Shown: positions 23,001 through 32,685, numbered from the stretch's first letter. The stretch is 64,000 nucleotides of DNA from CAVQZC01 sp963718315 (GCA_963718315.1 CAVQZC010000006.1:186001-250000); one strand, 5' to 3'. Numbers and translations: made by a program. Notes: generated from the letters alone by a model not told the origin.

Positions 23001-23919
23001 GACCTTCGTCCGGGTCTTCCAGCTCTCGCTGGGCTTCGGCGGCGCGGGCACCGGCACCGTCCACAGCCAGCCCGGTGGCATCGCCTGCACGACCGATTGC
23101 AGCGCCACGTTCAACGTCAACGAGGCTGTCACGCTGACCGCCGCGCCGAGCGCCGGAGTCCGTTTTGCCGGTTGGAGCGGTGCCTGCACCGGCACGGGGA
23201 CCTGCCACGTCACGATGAGCACCGACCGGCTGGTCACCGCCACCTTCGTGCCGATCTTCCACCTGTCGGTGACGAAGACCGGCGTGGGTATCGGCACGGT
23301 CAAGAGCCAGCCCGCGGCGATCGACTGTGGCACGTCGTGCGCGGCGAACATCGACGTCGGAACCGTCGTCACGCTCACGGCGACCTCCGACGCCTACTCC
23401 GTCTTCGTTGGGTGGTCGGGCGCCGGCTGCTCCGGCACCGGCACCTGCCAGGTGACCATGAACACGGCATATGCGGTGACGGCCAACTTCGCAGCCCTGT
23501 CGCGTCCCGACGGGTTGATCGCCTACGGCAACGGCAGCTTCGCCGGCACCGGGGTCTTCAACACCAGCGGCGCCGGCCAGACCAGGACCGCGAGCACGGC
23601 GCGCGGGCATGTGGCGACATTCCGCTGGAAGATCGTGAACGACGCCATCCAGGCCGACACGCTGCGGCTGACGGGCACAGGGCCGTCCGCCGGCTTTGCG
23701 ATCACCTATCTGATCGGGACGACGAACGTGTCGAAGCCGGTCATCGCCGGGACGCTCGCGAGGAACCTCGGCTCGCATGCCAGCGTCATCGTCACGGTCA
23801 GGATCACCGTCGCCCAGTCCGCGAAGCTGAAGGCGGTGAAGGCGGCGTTGCTGACTGCCGCGTCATCCCTGAGCGGCCGCAAGGACGCGGTGCTGACCAG
23901 GGTGACCGCGACCAGCTAA
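20041..23919 (+). CDS. Secreted S53-type (sedolisin) peptidase with FN3, beta-helix and Cys-rich repeats
   Basis: A 1292-residue exported protein. The signal peptide covers about 1-33 (hydrophobic LLGAVVVAAVLFA, cleavage after ARA). The catalytic domain (about 70-395) has the sedolisin triad Glu154 and Asp158 (WASEISLDLDM) and Ser325 (GGTSASSP), plus the oxyanion Asp in SAGDSG. The pro-kumamolisin propeptide of about 190 residues is absent. There follow an FN3 domain (about 405-495), one Cys-rich InlB-like repeat, a right-handed beta-helix (about 580-815, with an NNWWG-like NWWGTTN end), four more repeats and a C-terminal beta domain of about 140 residues. An upstream ATG at 20026 is possible, but the 20041 start gives the cleaner signal peptide. 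A self-activated or non-proteolytic adhesin role is also possible. Confidence 0.85.
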   Translation: MRSALPARTTAFLHVRLLGAVVVAAVLFASSARADTGPSFANVCNQPSRVGYAGCFAIKSTVVWPQTTVSPDSTPAGYGPADLQSAYSLPSNAGLGTTVAIVDAYDDPNAASDLNTYRSQYGLPACTSGNGCFSKVNQSGGTSYPAANGGWASEISLDLDMVSATCPNCHILLVEANDNSMVNLGTAVDEAVALGAKYVSNSYGGSEWSGEASFDSYYDHPGVAITVSAGDSGYGAAYPAASPYVTAVGGTTLTADSSLRGFTETAWLGTGSGCSAYEPKPAWQTDSGCANRTIADVSAVADPNTGVAVYDSYPSGGWTVYGGTSASSPIIASAYALAGTPAVGSNPASYPYADSLDLNDPAGGSNGSCSPSYLCNAGPGFDGPTGLGTPAGVSAFTQSSAPPPAAPTGLAATPVSANEIDLSWDAAAVDHYVLQRSTNGTTWTTVASIAAPTTTYDDTSLQPSTSYIYQLEAVVSGVPSAPSAQASATTPAPPPTNQLQVTRAGSGAGSVGSSPAGITCGATCSAGFTPGAQVVLTAAAHGSSTFTGWSGGGCSGVGTCSVTMSQAQAVTATFVPSAGPTSVSGSIASDTTWTALHSPYLLTGGITVQGGATLTINPGVTVIAQGHYTLQVNGRLLAAGLQTQPISFTCAAHTAGCWTGIALGASETNSVLDHVEIAYATTGLSTASGPTWTLSNSYVHDSTTGASVSGSALCCAGTLTGNLITHNTTGASVYYALTEFDDNTITANGTGVSLLGQGDEIHDNNIQSNTTWNASACAYPGNTTVDAGSNWWGTTNAVQIAASICDQADTPGQPLITTAPTDSSAVAAAPQVLTITPAGPGTGDVTSDLDGIDCGTQCWALYGTGQAVTLTATANAGSSFTGWSGGGCSGTSTCQVTLNAATTVHATFVPVYTLTLSRAGSGSGSITSSPAGINCGVTCHAQFSTGTPVTLTATPDAGSRFTGWSGSGCSGAAQCQVTMTGAANVTATFVRVFQLSLGFGGAGTGTVHSQPGGIACTTDCSATFNVNEAVTLTAAPSAGVRFAGWSGACTGTGTCHVTMSTDRLVTATFVPIFHLSVTKTGVGIGTVKSQPAAIDCGTSCAANIDVGTVVTLTATSDAYSVFVGWSGAGCSGTGTCQVTMNTAYAVTANFAALSRPDGLIAYGNGSFAGTGVFNTSGAGQTRTASTARGHVATFRWKIVNDAIQADTLRLTGTGPSAGFAITYLIGTTNVSKPVIAGTLARNLGSHASVIVTVRITVAQSAKLKAVKAALLTAASSLSGRKDAVLTRVTATS
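22537..23500 (+). repeat. Four tandem ~240-bp coding repeats (Cys-rich InlB-like modules)
   Basis: Within the S53 gene, four successive modules of about 80 codons share the plan G-x-G-x-V/I-x-S-x-P-x-G-I-x-C-x3-C near the start and FTGWSG-G-C-SG-x-x-x-C-x-V-T-M near the end. A fifth copy lies at about 21535-21780, separated by the beta-helix. The modules differ at the amino-acid level, so they are old duplications rather than a recent expansion. Each keeps two cysteine pairs. Confidence 0.75.
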
Positions 23920-23930
23920 CCGCTGTTCCG

Positions 23931-23947
23931 CCGCCTGGATCAGGCGG
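23931..23947. terminator. Hairpin between convergent S53 and mutY genes
   Basis: CCGCCTG (23931-23937), a 3-nt loop (GAT) and CAGGCGG (23941-23947) form a perfect 7-bp hairpin overlapping the end of mutY and 12 nt after the S53 stop. It can work in both directions. There is no T-run. Confidence 0.45.
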
Positions 23948-24707
23948 GCAGGCGGGCCCGGCCGTCCTCCACCACGACCAGGCCGTCGCGCATGAGGGCG
24001 ATCAGCGCGTCGCCGTCGAGGCCGTCGGCGTCGAGCGCGCCCGCATCCGCGATGGTGCGCAGCAGACTGCTCCGCCGCTGCCGGAACGAGCCCTCGAACG
24101 GCCCCTGCTTGCGTTGCGGCGCGAACGTCATTCCGGCCGATGGACAGCCGGCCGCCAGCGGGCACTCCCCGCAGCGCGGCCGGCGCGCCAGGCAGACGGT
24201 GCTGCCCAGGTCGAACAGCGCCTGGTTCCAGTCGAACGCGCGGCCGGGCGGCGGCGGGTGGTCGGGATCGCCGAACGCCCGGCCGAGCACCCGCCGTGCG
24301 TTGACGTCCGGGGCCGAGACCTGCGCGCCAAAGGCAAAGCAGGCGAGCGCCCGGGCGGTGTAGGGCCCGATCCCGGGCAGAGCCTCCAGCTCGGGTATCT
24401 GACGCGGGAACCCGCCCCGCCGCGCCACCGCCTGGGCCGTGCGGTGGAGGTTGATCGCGCGGCGGTTGTACCCGAGCCCCGACCAGGCACGGATCACGTC
24501 TGCCGCCGGCGCAGCCGCCAGCGACTCGACGGTGGGCCAGCGCTCCAGCCACTCCAGGTACCGGGGCAGCACGCGCGAGACCTGGGTCTGCTGCAGCATC
24601 ACCTCGCTGACCAGGATCGCGTAGGGGTCGCGCGTGTGTCGCCATGGCAGGTCGCGGCCGTTCTGGCTGTACCAGGCCAACACCGCCTCTTCGCTGATCG
24701 CCGGCAT
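23940..24707 (-). CDS. mutY: A/G-specific adenine glycosylase, short form
   Basis: Removes adenine mispaired with 8-oxoguanine. The HhH-GPD domain has catalytic Glu35 (SEVMLQQTQV), the helix-hairpin-helix LPGIGPYTARA and catalytic Asp134 (APDVNARRVLGR, where most MutY have DGN). The 4Fe-4S cysteines are 172, 179, 182 and 188 (C-x6-C-x2-C-x5-C). At 255 residues it lacks the C-terminal NUDIX-like domain of about 100 residues that reads 8-oxoG in E. coli MutY, although a short winged-helix-like tail remains. mutY lies in the same neighbourhood (near disA, radA and clpC) in mycobacteria. Intact frame. Confidence 0.9.
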   Translation of the reverse strand: MPAISEEAVLAWYSQNGRDLPWRHTRDPYAILVSEVMLQQTQVSRVLPRYLEWLERWPTVESLAAAPAADVIRAWSGLGYNRRAINLHRTAQAVARRGGFPRQIPELEALPGIGPYTARALACFAFGAQVSAPDVNARRVLGRAFGDPDHPPPPGRAFDWNQALFDLGSTVCLARRPRCGECPLAAGCPSAGMTFAPQRKQGPFEGSFRQRRSSLLRTIADAGALDADGLDGDALIALMRDGLVVVEDGRARLPA

Positions 24708-24733
24708 GGGGGCACGCTACCGCCCCGGCTATT

Positions 24734-25654
24734 TCAGGTGACGGGCGGCGGCGTTCCCTGGGCGGTGGCGGCGAGCGCAGGATTCCATTCGCACACCGTG
24801 CAGGCGTGCTGGAATGCCGAGCGGGCGAAGCCGACGGCGGCCGCGTGTGGGTCGGGGCTGTCGCAGACGTCGTCCCAATCCAGGATGTATTCGCCCAGCG
24901 AGGGCTCCCAGCGTGCTGCCTCGGGCGTCAGGGTGGCGAGCTCGAACCCGTCCGGCGCCGGGTGGGCGTAGGCGTAGAACGCCGCGCGGGGGTAGGCAGG
25001 GCTGCCGGGCCACCAGCCGATCTCAACCTGTTGTGCATCCCCCGCATTTCGCTGGATGAAGTCTTTGGACGCGGGTACGACGGAACGGCCTGAGAACAGG
25101 GCTACGGCCAGGTCGAACGAGCCCCACCACGCGTTGACCGGCGTCGAGCGGCCGCGATACGGCGCACGAAACGCAGCCAGCGCGAGCGCCGCCTGGGTCG
25201 CGGCCGCAAAGTACGCGGCGACCTTCGCCGTGTCGTACTCGAAGTGCTGGTCGTCCTCGTCGAGGGGGACGCTCCACGGCACCTCCTGCGGGGTCGGATC
25301 GATCCCTACGTCGCCCCCCAGGCTGCGCACCGCTTCGAGCACCCCGCGCGTGACCACGCCCACCGGCCGATTGGGAGACAGCGCCACGGAACGCACGTCG
25401 CCGTCGCTGTGTTCGACCACCGCCTGGTTGGTGTGAAGGTCGAGTGCGACCACGAGCGCGCCAGAGCCGTTGGGCGCCGGGAGGGGGAGGGTCTCCCAGC
25501 CCCGGGCGGTCAGGCGCAGCGCTGCGTGTTGCAGCTGCGGCTCGGGGGCAGCGAGCGTCGCCGCCAGCTTCCCCAGCACCTGGGTATGGGCATGCAACGT
25601 GTCACACGTCGCGCTCCACTCCTGGTACGGAAGCTTCGCCCACTCGGACGCCAT
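24734..25654 (-). CDS. DUF5996 family protein
   Basis: A 306-residue cytosolic protein with the N-terminal pattern of the DUF5996 family (WAKLPYQEWSATCDTLHAHTQVLGK, then LTARGWETLPLP) and the later WWGSFDLAVALFSGR, GWWPGSP and FYAYAHPAPDGF segments. Members are widespread, with no known biochemical role. No signal peptide, membrane segment or cofactor motif is visible. It lies on the same strand as recQ and mutY with short gaps, so the three may share transcripts. The family call is from memory of the N-terminal signature. Confidence 0.7.
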   Translation of the reverse strand: MASEWAKLPYQEWSATCDTLHAHTQVLGKLAATLAAPEPQLQHAALRLTARGWETLPLPAPNGSGALVVALDLHTNQAVVEHSDGDVRSVALSPNRPVGVVTRGVLEAVRSLGGDVGIDPTPQEVPWSVPLDEDDQHFEYDTAKVAAYFAAATQAALALAAFRAPYRGRSTPVNAWWGSFDLAVALFSGRSVVPASKDFIQRNAGDAQQVEIGWWPGSPAYPRAAFYAYAHPAPDGFELATLTPEAARWEPSLGEYILDWDDVCDSPDPHAAAVGFARSAFQHACTVCEWNPALAATAQGTPPPVT

Positions 25655-25697
25655 CCCCGGAGGCTACCAAGCCCCGTACGCCGCCTCTGTATCGGCA

Positions 25698-27674
<1,977 letters not shown>

Positions 27675-27681
27675 GCAGGAG

Positions 27682-27729
27682 TTGACACCGGCAGGTGTCG
27701 GCGGTACTCTATTTATCTAGATGACTAGA
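27682..27729 (+). promoter_or_regulatory. Consensus sigma70-type promoter with TCTAG-N4-CTAGA operator for the GntR/ABC operon
   Basis: TTGACA (27682-27687), a 17-bp spacer and TACTCT (27705-27710) form a near-ideal housekeeping promoter. The perfect inverted repeat TCTAG-ATGA-CTAGA (27716-27729) starts 5 bp after the -10, at the expected transcription start, and 14 nt before the GTG of the GntR gene. This placement fits autorepression by the GntR protein. Confidence 0.75.
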
Positions 27730-27743
27730 GAAATGATCTGGCG

Positions 27744-28136
27744 GTGATCGAGTTCCATCTGGACAGCCGTTCCGGCGTTCCCACCTACCTCCAGGTGGTG
27801 CAGCAGGTGCGGCAGGCGATTCGGCTGGGAATCCTCCGGCCGGGAGATCAGCTGCCGACGGTGAAAGAGGTCGTCGCCAGCCTGACGATCAACCCGAACA
27901 CCGTGCTGCATGCCTACCGGCAGCTCGACCTCGAGGGGCTGGTCGAGGGCCGCCGGGGCGTGGGCACGTTCGTGGCGTCGGCCTCCGCGCCGCCACCTCC
28001 GGGGGACCTGAAGGGCCTGCAGTCCTCGCTCGACCGCTGGCTGGCGCGGGCGCGGGCGGCAGGGCTCGATGACGAGAGCATTCAGGCGCTGTTCGCGGCA
28101 GCGGCCCGGTCTGAGGCGGAATCGAGGGTGGCATGA
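27744..28136 (+). CDS. GntR-family regulator, YtrA subfamily
   Basis: A 130-residue regulator with an N-terminal winged helix (VPTYLQVVQQVRQAIRLGIL, then GDQLPTVKEVVASLTINPNTVLHAYRQLDLEGLVEGRRGVGTFV) and only a short helical tail of about 50 residues. That short tail defines the YtrA subfamily, which usually represses an adjacent ABC transporter and itself. It overlaps the ATPase start by 4 nt (ATGA). The TCTAG-N4-CTAGA palindrome at its own promoter is a probable binding site. The ligand or signal (often a cell-wall stress) is unknown. Confidence 0.88.
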   Translation: MIEFHLDSRSGVPTYLQVVQQVRQAIRLGILRPGDQLPTVKEVVASLTINPNTVLHAYRQLDLEGLVEGRRGVGTFVASASAPPPPGDLKGLQSSLDRWLARARAAGLDDESIQALFAAAARSEAESRVA

Positions 28137-29046
28137 GCGACGACCTGGCGGTTCGGGCCGAAGGGCTCGGGAAGCGGTACGGGAGCACCTGGGCGCTGCG
28201 CGATTGCACGCTCCAGATCCCGGCCGGTTCGGTGACGGCGCTGGTCGGCCCCAACGGCGCCGGCAAGACGACGCTGCTCCATCTGGTGATCGGCCTGGCC
28301 AGGGAGACAACCGGGTCGGTCGAGGTGTTCGGCCTGTCGCCCCGCGACGACGCACACGTCGTGCTTCCGCGGCTTGGCTTCGTCGCCCAGGATCACCCGC
28401 TCTACCGCAGCCTGACGGTGGCGGACACGATGACACTTGGGCGCAAGCTCAACCCACGCTGGGACGAGCAGATCGCGCGCGAGCGCGTCGAGCGACTCGG
28501 CCTGAGGCGTAACCAGAAGGTCGGCAAGCTTTCGGGCGGTCAGCAGGCTCAGGTCGCGTTGACGCTCGCGCTTGCCAAGCGGCCGGAGCTGCTGGTGCTC
28601 GACGAGCCGGTGGCGTCGCTGGATCCGCTCGCTCGTCGAGAGTTCCTGAACGGCGTCCTGGAGGCGGTCGCCGAGGGCGGGATGACGGTGATCCTCTCCT
28701 CGCACATCGTGTCCGAGCTGGAGCGGGTGTGTGACCATCTGGTCACGCTGGCCGGAAGCCGCACGCAGCTGGCGGGGCCGATCGAGGAGATCGTGGCCAG
28801 CCATCGCGTCCTGATCGGGCCGCGCAGCGACGCCGCCAGCGTCGCCCGCATCCACGATGTCATCCGTGAGAGCCACACGGAGCGCCAGACGACGCTGCTC
28901 GTGCGAGCGAATGGGCACGTCTACGACTCGTGCTGGGAACAGCACGAGGTCGACCTGGAAGAGATCGTGCTTGCCTACCTGGGCTACACGCCCGGCGCCG
29001 GCGCCGCCGCGTCGCTGCTCCCTCATCTGCGGCGGTGGCTCGATGA
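28133..29046 (+). CDS. ABC transporter ATP-binding protein (YtrB/CcmA type)
   Basis: Drives export through the adjacent permease. Walker A is GPNGAGKTT (about residues 39-47), the Q-loop is in GFVAQDHPLYRSL, the signature is KLSGGQQAQVAL (about 133), Walker B is LLVLDEPVASLDP and the switch His is in ILSSHIVSELE. A C-terminal regulatory segment of about 90 residues follows. As written, the frame runs on to 29224 and would overlap the permease by 180 nt. A one-base repair near 28995-29010 would end it at TGA 29044-29046, overlapping the permease ATG, which matches the style of the operon. I give that end. Confidence 0.8.
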
Positions 29047-29973
29047 TCTGGGTCGCCTGGCGCCTGCAACGCACCGAGACGCTGATCGCGGCCGGCATCC
29101 TCGCCCTCCTGGCAGCACTGCTGATCCCGACCGGGATCTCGATGGAGAACGCCTATCACGCCGATCACCTCGGCTCGTGTCTCGCGGCCGCCAAGGGCAC
29201 GAACTGCTCGATGCACATGAGTGAGTTCGAGTCGGAGTTCCAGACCGTCAGGCTCCTGGCCAACTGGTTCACGCTGATTCCCGGCCTGATCGGGGTGCTG
29301 CTGGCCGCGCCGTTCATCCTCGACCTCGAGCACGGCACCTACCGGCTGGCCTGGACGCAGAGCATCACCCGCGGCCGCTGGTTGCTCGGCAAGCTCTCTC
29401 TGCCGATCCTGGCTGCGCTGGTGTCGAGCGGCGCGCTGATCCTGCTCTTCACCTGGTGGCGTGCGCCGCTGGCCAACATCGACGGCCGCCTTGACATCGG
29501 CACCTACGACACCGAAGGCATCGTCGTCATCGGGTACACCCTGTTCGCGCTCGGCCTGGCTGTCGCGTTGGGCGCGGTCTGGCGCCGCTCCGCCGTGTCG
29601 CTCACGGTGGCCTTCGTCGGCTACTTCGCGATGCGCGTCTTCGTCGACTACTGGCTCCGCAACCGGCTCGTATCGCCCCTCCACGCGACCTGGAAAGGGG
29701 TCGGGGATCCCGCACTTCCTCTACCACGCGACGATCATCAGCGAGAGTGCCGTGATCAATGGCCACCACATCAATGGTGGGGGCGGCGGCGTGATCGGCG
29801 GTCACTCCCAGATGGCCGCGCCCGGCCTCGGCGTCGCCTCGGTCTTCCACGCCGTCTACCAACCGGCAAGCGACTTCTGGCCGCTGCAGCTCAGGGAGCT
29901 CGGCCTGTTCACCGGGATCGCCGCGGTCATGATTCTCTTCGCCGCGTGGTGGACGCAGCGGCAGGGTGCCTGA
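29043..29973 (+). CDS. ABC transporter permease (one frameshift)
   Basis: An integral membrane partner of the upstream ATPase. Starts MIWVAWRLQRTETLIAAG. Hydrophobic segments at about 16-32, 80-100 (WFTLIPGLIGVLLAAPFIL), 120-140 (LPILAALVSSGALILLF), 165-185, 190-210 and the C-terminal LFTGIAAVMILFAAWW give about six helices. A short extracytoplasmic loop follows helix 1. The frame changes once near 29705. After repair the protein continues with HATIISESAVINGHHINGGGGG to the stop at 29973. The substrate is not predictable; YtrA-type operons often export lipids or peptides or respond to cell-wall antibiotics. Confidence 0.75.
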
Positions 29974-29976
29974 CGG

Positions 29977-30723
29977 CTACGCGGCCACGCGCGGCGCGAC
30001 GGGAAACCCGGGCGTTGCCAGCATCCGGCCGTCGGGAGTGACCACGACGGCTTCGTAGTCCGTGTCGTGCAACATCGCCAGCCCCAGTTCGCCGCGCACG
30101 ACCAGTGCCGTGGCGTACGCGTCCGCCAGACCAAGGTCAGGCCCAGTAACGGTCGCCTGGGTGAGACGGTCGACCGGCCGGCGGTCGCGCGGGTCGAGGA
30201 TCTCGCCGGGCCGCTCGTAGCCTCCGGAGGTGGCGATCGCGGCGTTGACGCCGGCAACACAGACCAGCTGCTCAAGCTCTGAGGGGTGCCGAACTCCGAT
30301 TCGCCACGGCGCATCGCCGAAGCAGGCAATGTCGCCCCCGGCGTTGACCATCGCGCCCGCCAGGCCGACGTCCTGCAGTGGGCCGAGGGCGCGTTGCGCC
30401 GCCCAACCCTTCACCAGGCCGGTTGGGTCGATGCCCCCGGGCATCGCCCAGGGGTCGAACGCTCCGTCGGTTAACCGGACTGCCTGGGCGCATCGTTGCA
30501 GCACCTCGGACAGGGCATCCGGCATCTCCTGACTTCGCAGGTCGCCGCGTCGGTGGCGGGACAGCGGACTGTCCGGCTTGAAGGTCGAGAAGGTCGTGTC
30601 GGCCTCGTGCAACACCTCGCAGGCGGCTTCGATGGCGCCGCGCGCCACGGCCGTCGAACGTCTGCCCGGATCGGCGGTGATGCTGACGACGGTGCCCATC
30701 ACGTGCTCGAGGTGGGTGATCAC
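29977..30723 (-). CDS. apbE: ApbE-type FAD:protein FMN transferase
   Basis: Transfers FMN from FAD to a Thr/Ser of a target protein through a phosphoester bond. It has the family motifs HVMGTVVSI near the N-terminus, GGIDPTGLVKGWA, VNAGGDIACFG, IATSGGYERPG, a DPRDRRP Mg-site region and LADAYATALVV. At 248 residues it is slightly short, and it lacks a signal peptide, so it is either cytosolic or loads the substrate before export. The GTG start overlaps the TGA of the FMN-binding protein gene, its obvious substrate. Intact. Confidence 0.9.
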   Translation of the reverse strand: MITHLEHVMGTVVSITADPGRRSTAVARGAIEAACEVLHEADTTFSTFKPDSPLSRHRRGDLRSQEMPDALSEVLQRCAQAVRLTDGAFDPWAMPGGIDPTGLVKGWAAQRALGPLQDVGLAGAMVNAGGDIACFGDAPWRIGVRHPSELEQLVCVAGVNAAIATSGGYERPGEILDPRDRRPVDRLTQATVTGPDLGLADAYATALVVRGELGLAMLHDTDYEAVVVTPDGRMLATPGFPVAPRVAA

Positions 30724-31220
30724 TTCAGCGCTGCCTTGTCGACGGCGGCCTGCAGCGATTGGTCGTAGGCGCCGCTGGTGTACGTCGCGCCGCTGACGCC
30801 CTGGATCTGCGCGGACTGCGCCGCGATGGTCTCCTGGATCAGGATCGGCGCGGCTTGTTGGTCGATGCCGATCGAGCGGCCGTCGTTGGCGACGAAGGTG
30901 GCGAAGCCGACGTGCGTGATCTTGCCGTTGGAGACCGTCAGCTTGACCTGCAGCTGGCCGTACTGGTAGGTCTCCAGCGCGCCCACAACGGTGCTGGTGC
31001 TCGTGGCGGCGGTCTGCTGTGTCGCCGCGGTCGAGCCACTCATGGTGGAGGTCGTGCCCGATGCCGCGTTGGTCTGCGTCGCACCGCTCCCCGACGTCTG
31101 CTTCGTCGCCCCGGAGTTACCGGCGACGGCGACCTGCTGCGGCTTGCCCGGCTGCGGTATCACCATGACGGCAGCGGCTCCCACCAGCGCGCCCCCTGCG
31201 ATCATCGACGCGCGCTTCAT
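30720..31220 (-). CDS. FMN-binding domain protein, exported, covalent FMN site
   Basis: A 166-residue protein with an N-terminal membrane anchor or signal (residues 5-21, IAGGALVGAAAVMVI) and a Ser/Thr/Ala-rich linker (about 33-78). The FMN_bind domain (about 80-166) ends with SGATYTS at 143-149; the Thr of SGAT-x-T/S is the flavinylation site used by ApbE. It lies between the ferric-reductase-like gene and apbE with overlapping starts and stops (TGATG at 31218-31222, GTGA at 30720-30723). Inferred role: an extracytoplasmic one- or two-electron carrier. Confidence 0.88.
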   Translation of the reverse strand: MKRASMIAGGALVGAAAVMVIPQPGKPQQVAVAGNSGATKQTSGSGATQTNAASGTTSTMSGSTAATQQTAATSTSTVVGALETYQYGQLQVKLTVSNGKITHVGFATFVANDGRSIGIDQQAAPILIQETIAAQSAQIQGVSGATYTSGAYDQSLQAAVDKAALK

Positions 31221-32617
31221 CAGAACGCGAACTCCTCGTGGTGGATCTGCCGGCGGCCCACTCCAAGTGCCTGGGCGATCGAGATCACCCGCTCCGTGAA
31301 CCCCTGCGGGCCACAGACGTAGAGGTCCCGCTGGTGCAGATCCGGAATCAGGGTGTGGATGGCATCCACGGTCAACGGCACCTGGTATCGGTCGCCGACC
31401 AGCCGGTGCAACCGGCCACCGCGCTCCTGGACGAGCTGCTCGACCTCGTGATCCAGCACCAGCTCCTCGGCCGAGCTCGCGCGGAGGATCACATCAACGT
31501 CTGCGTGTGCCGGCAGGTCTTCGAGCATCGCCCGGATCGGCGTGACGCCGACACCAGCAGCGACCAGGGCGAACTTATGACTCCCGGTCGCGTGGCGGGT
31601 GAACGCGCCGTAGGGGCCCTCGATGGCGACCCTCGTCCCGGGTGTGATCCGAGCCAGCGAGCGCGAGTGGTCGCCCAGGTCCTTGACGGTGACCCGGAGA
31701 TAGGGCGGGCGCGGCAGCGCGGAGAGCGAGTAGGGATGGGCCTGCCACCACAGGCCGCGGCGGAGGAACCGCCACTGCAGGAACTGACCACCGTTGATCG
31801 GCAGGCGGTCGAGGTGGTGTCCCTTGAGGATGACCGACACCGTGTCCGGCCCCTCCTCGAATACCGCGACCACACGCAGGCGGTGGAAGGCGCTCCGCCA
31901 GACCGGCACCAGCACCCGGAACCAGACGATCGCCGCGCCGACGACCACGTAGAGGCTGATCCACCAGGCTCGGGCCAGGGGATTGGCCACGAACGATGCG
32001 CCGGTCTCGATCTGGTGGAAGAAGGCGAGAACGATTGCCGCGTAGGTGAAGACGTGAACGATCCACCACGCCTCGTGGCTGATCCGCCGCCGCGCGATCC
32101 GATAGGACGTGACACCGGCGGCCATCAGCAGGAGGAAGCCGCCGGTGGCCATCAGCATGCCCGGCAGGGTGGTGAGGATCACCCACAGCTCGTGCAGCGA
32201 CCCGCGCGACGCTCCCTGTGCGTAGCCCACCGTGATCAGCACCCCATGGACGACGATCAGGATCAGTGCGATGGGGGCAAGCCGCCGGTGCAGCCGCACC
32301 AACTTGTCATGTCCGACAACGCGTTCGATTGCCGGAAGGCGCGAGATCAGAAGGACAACGACCAGCATCAGATAGGTGCCGACCAGCGCGGACAGGCGGC
32401 CGCCGGCGGTGGCCAGGCCGCCCGGCTTGTGGAGCGCGTTCAAGGATTCGGACTGCACGCCCAGCGCGAGGGTGGCGCCGAGACCCAGCCCGATCAGCCA
32501 CGTCGCAATGTCGGCCCGCCTGCGCCGGGGCGAGTGACGCTCGCCGGTTCGGATCATGGGATCCCATCGGTACCCTCGCTCGCGCCGCGGGTCGGGCGTG
32601 GTTGCGGTAACGGACAT
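31220..32617 (-). CDS. Ferric-reductase-like transmembrane protein with FAD/NAD(P)H reductase domain
   Basis: A membrane flavocytochrome of about 465 residues. The N-terminal ferric-reductase domain has about six helices and two pairs of likely haem-ligand histidines (RLHRRLAPIALILIVVHGV and HEAWWIVHVFTYAAIVLAFFHQ). It is followed by an FAD-binding barrel (HPYSLSALPRPPYLRVTVK, then GTRVAIEGPYGAF) and an NAD(P)H domain (LVAAGVGVTPIRAMLEDL, then LYVCGPQGF). ATG 32617 avoids overlap with the divergent HD gene; ATG 32698 is possible but would overlap it. It likely passes electrons from cytosolic NAD(P)H across the membrane to the FMN protein encoded downstream. Confidence 0.85.
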   Translation of the reverse strand: MSVTATTPDPRRERGYRWDPMIRTGERHSPRRRRADIATWLIGLGLGATLALGVQSESLNALHKPGGLATAGGRLSALVGTYLMLVVVLLISRLPAIERVVGHDKLVRLHRRLAPIALILIVVHGVLITVGYAQGASRGSLHELWVILTTLPGMLMATGGFLLLMAAGVTSYRIARRRISHEAWWIVHVFTYAAIVLAFFHQIETGASFVANPLARAWWISLYVVVGAAIVWFRVLVPVWRSAFHRLRVVAVFEEGPDTVSVILKGHHLDRLPINGGQFLQWRFLRRGLWWQAHPYSLSALPRPPYLRVTVKDLGDHSRSLARITPGTRVAIEGPYGAFTRHATGSHKFALVAAGVGVTPIRAMLEDLPAHADVDVILRASSAEELVLDHEVEQLVQERGGRLHRLVGDRYQVPLTVDAIHTLIPDLHQRDLYVCGPQGFTERVISIAQALGVGRRQIHHEEFAF

Positions 32618-32685
32618 ACCCGGATCGTGGTATCCGAACCTGGGAGGAAGCTGGGAGCGGGGATGGAGTTTGGCAGGATGTGGGG

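Noticed and set aside
22537..23500. Tandem repeats as a CRISPR array or mobile element
   Set aside because: The ~240-bp units are in-frame protein modules with divergent sequence, not short identical repeats with unique spacers; no cas or transposase gene is nearby.
28995..29224. A 180-nt overlap of the ABC ATPase with its permease
   Set aside because: The extra C-terminus (28995-29224) is Arg/Asp-rich and unlike the family, and a one-base repair gives an ATGA overlap like the other junctions in the operon.
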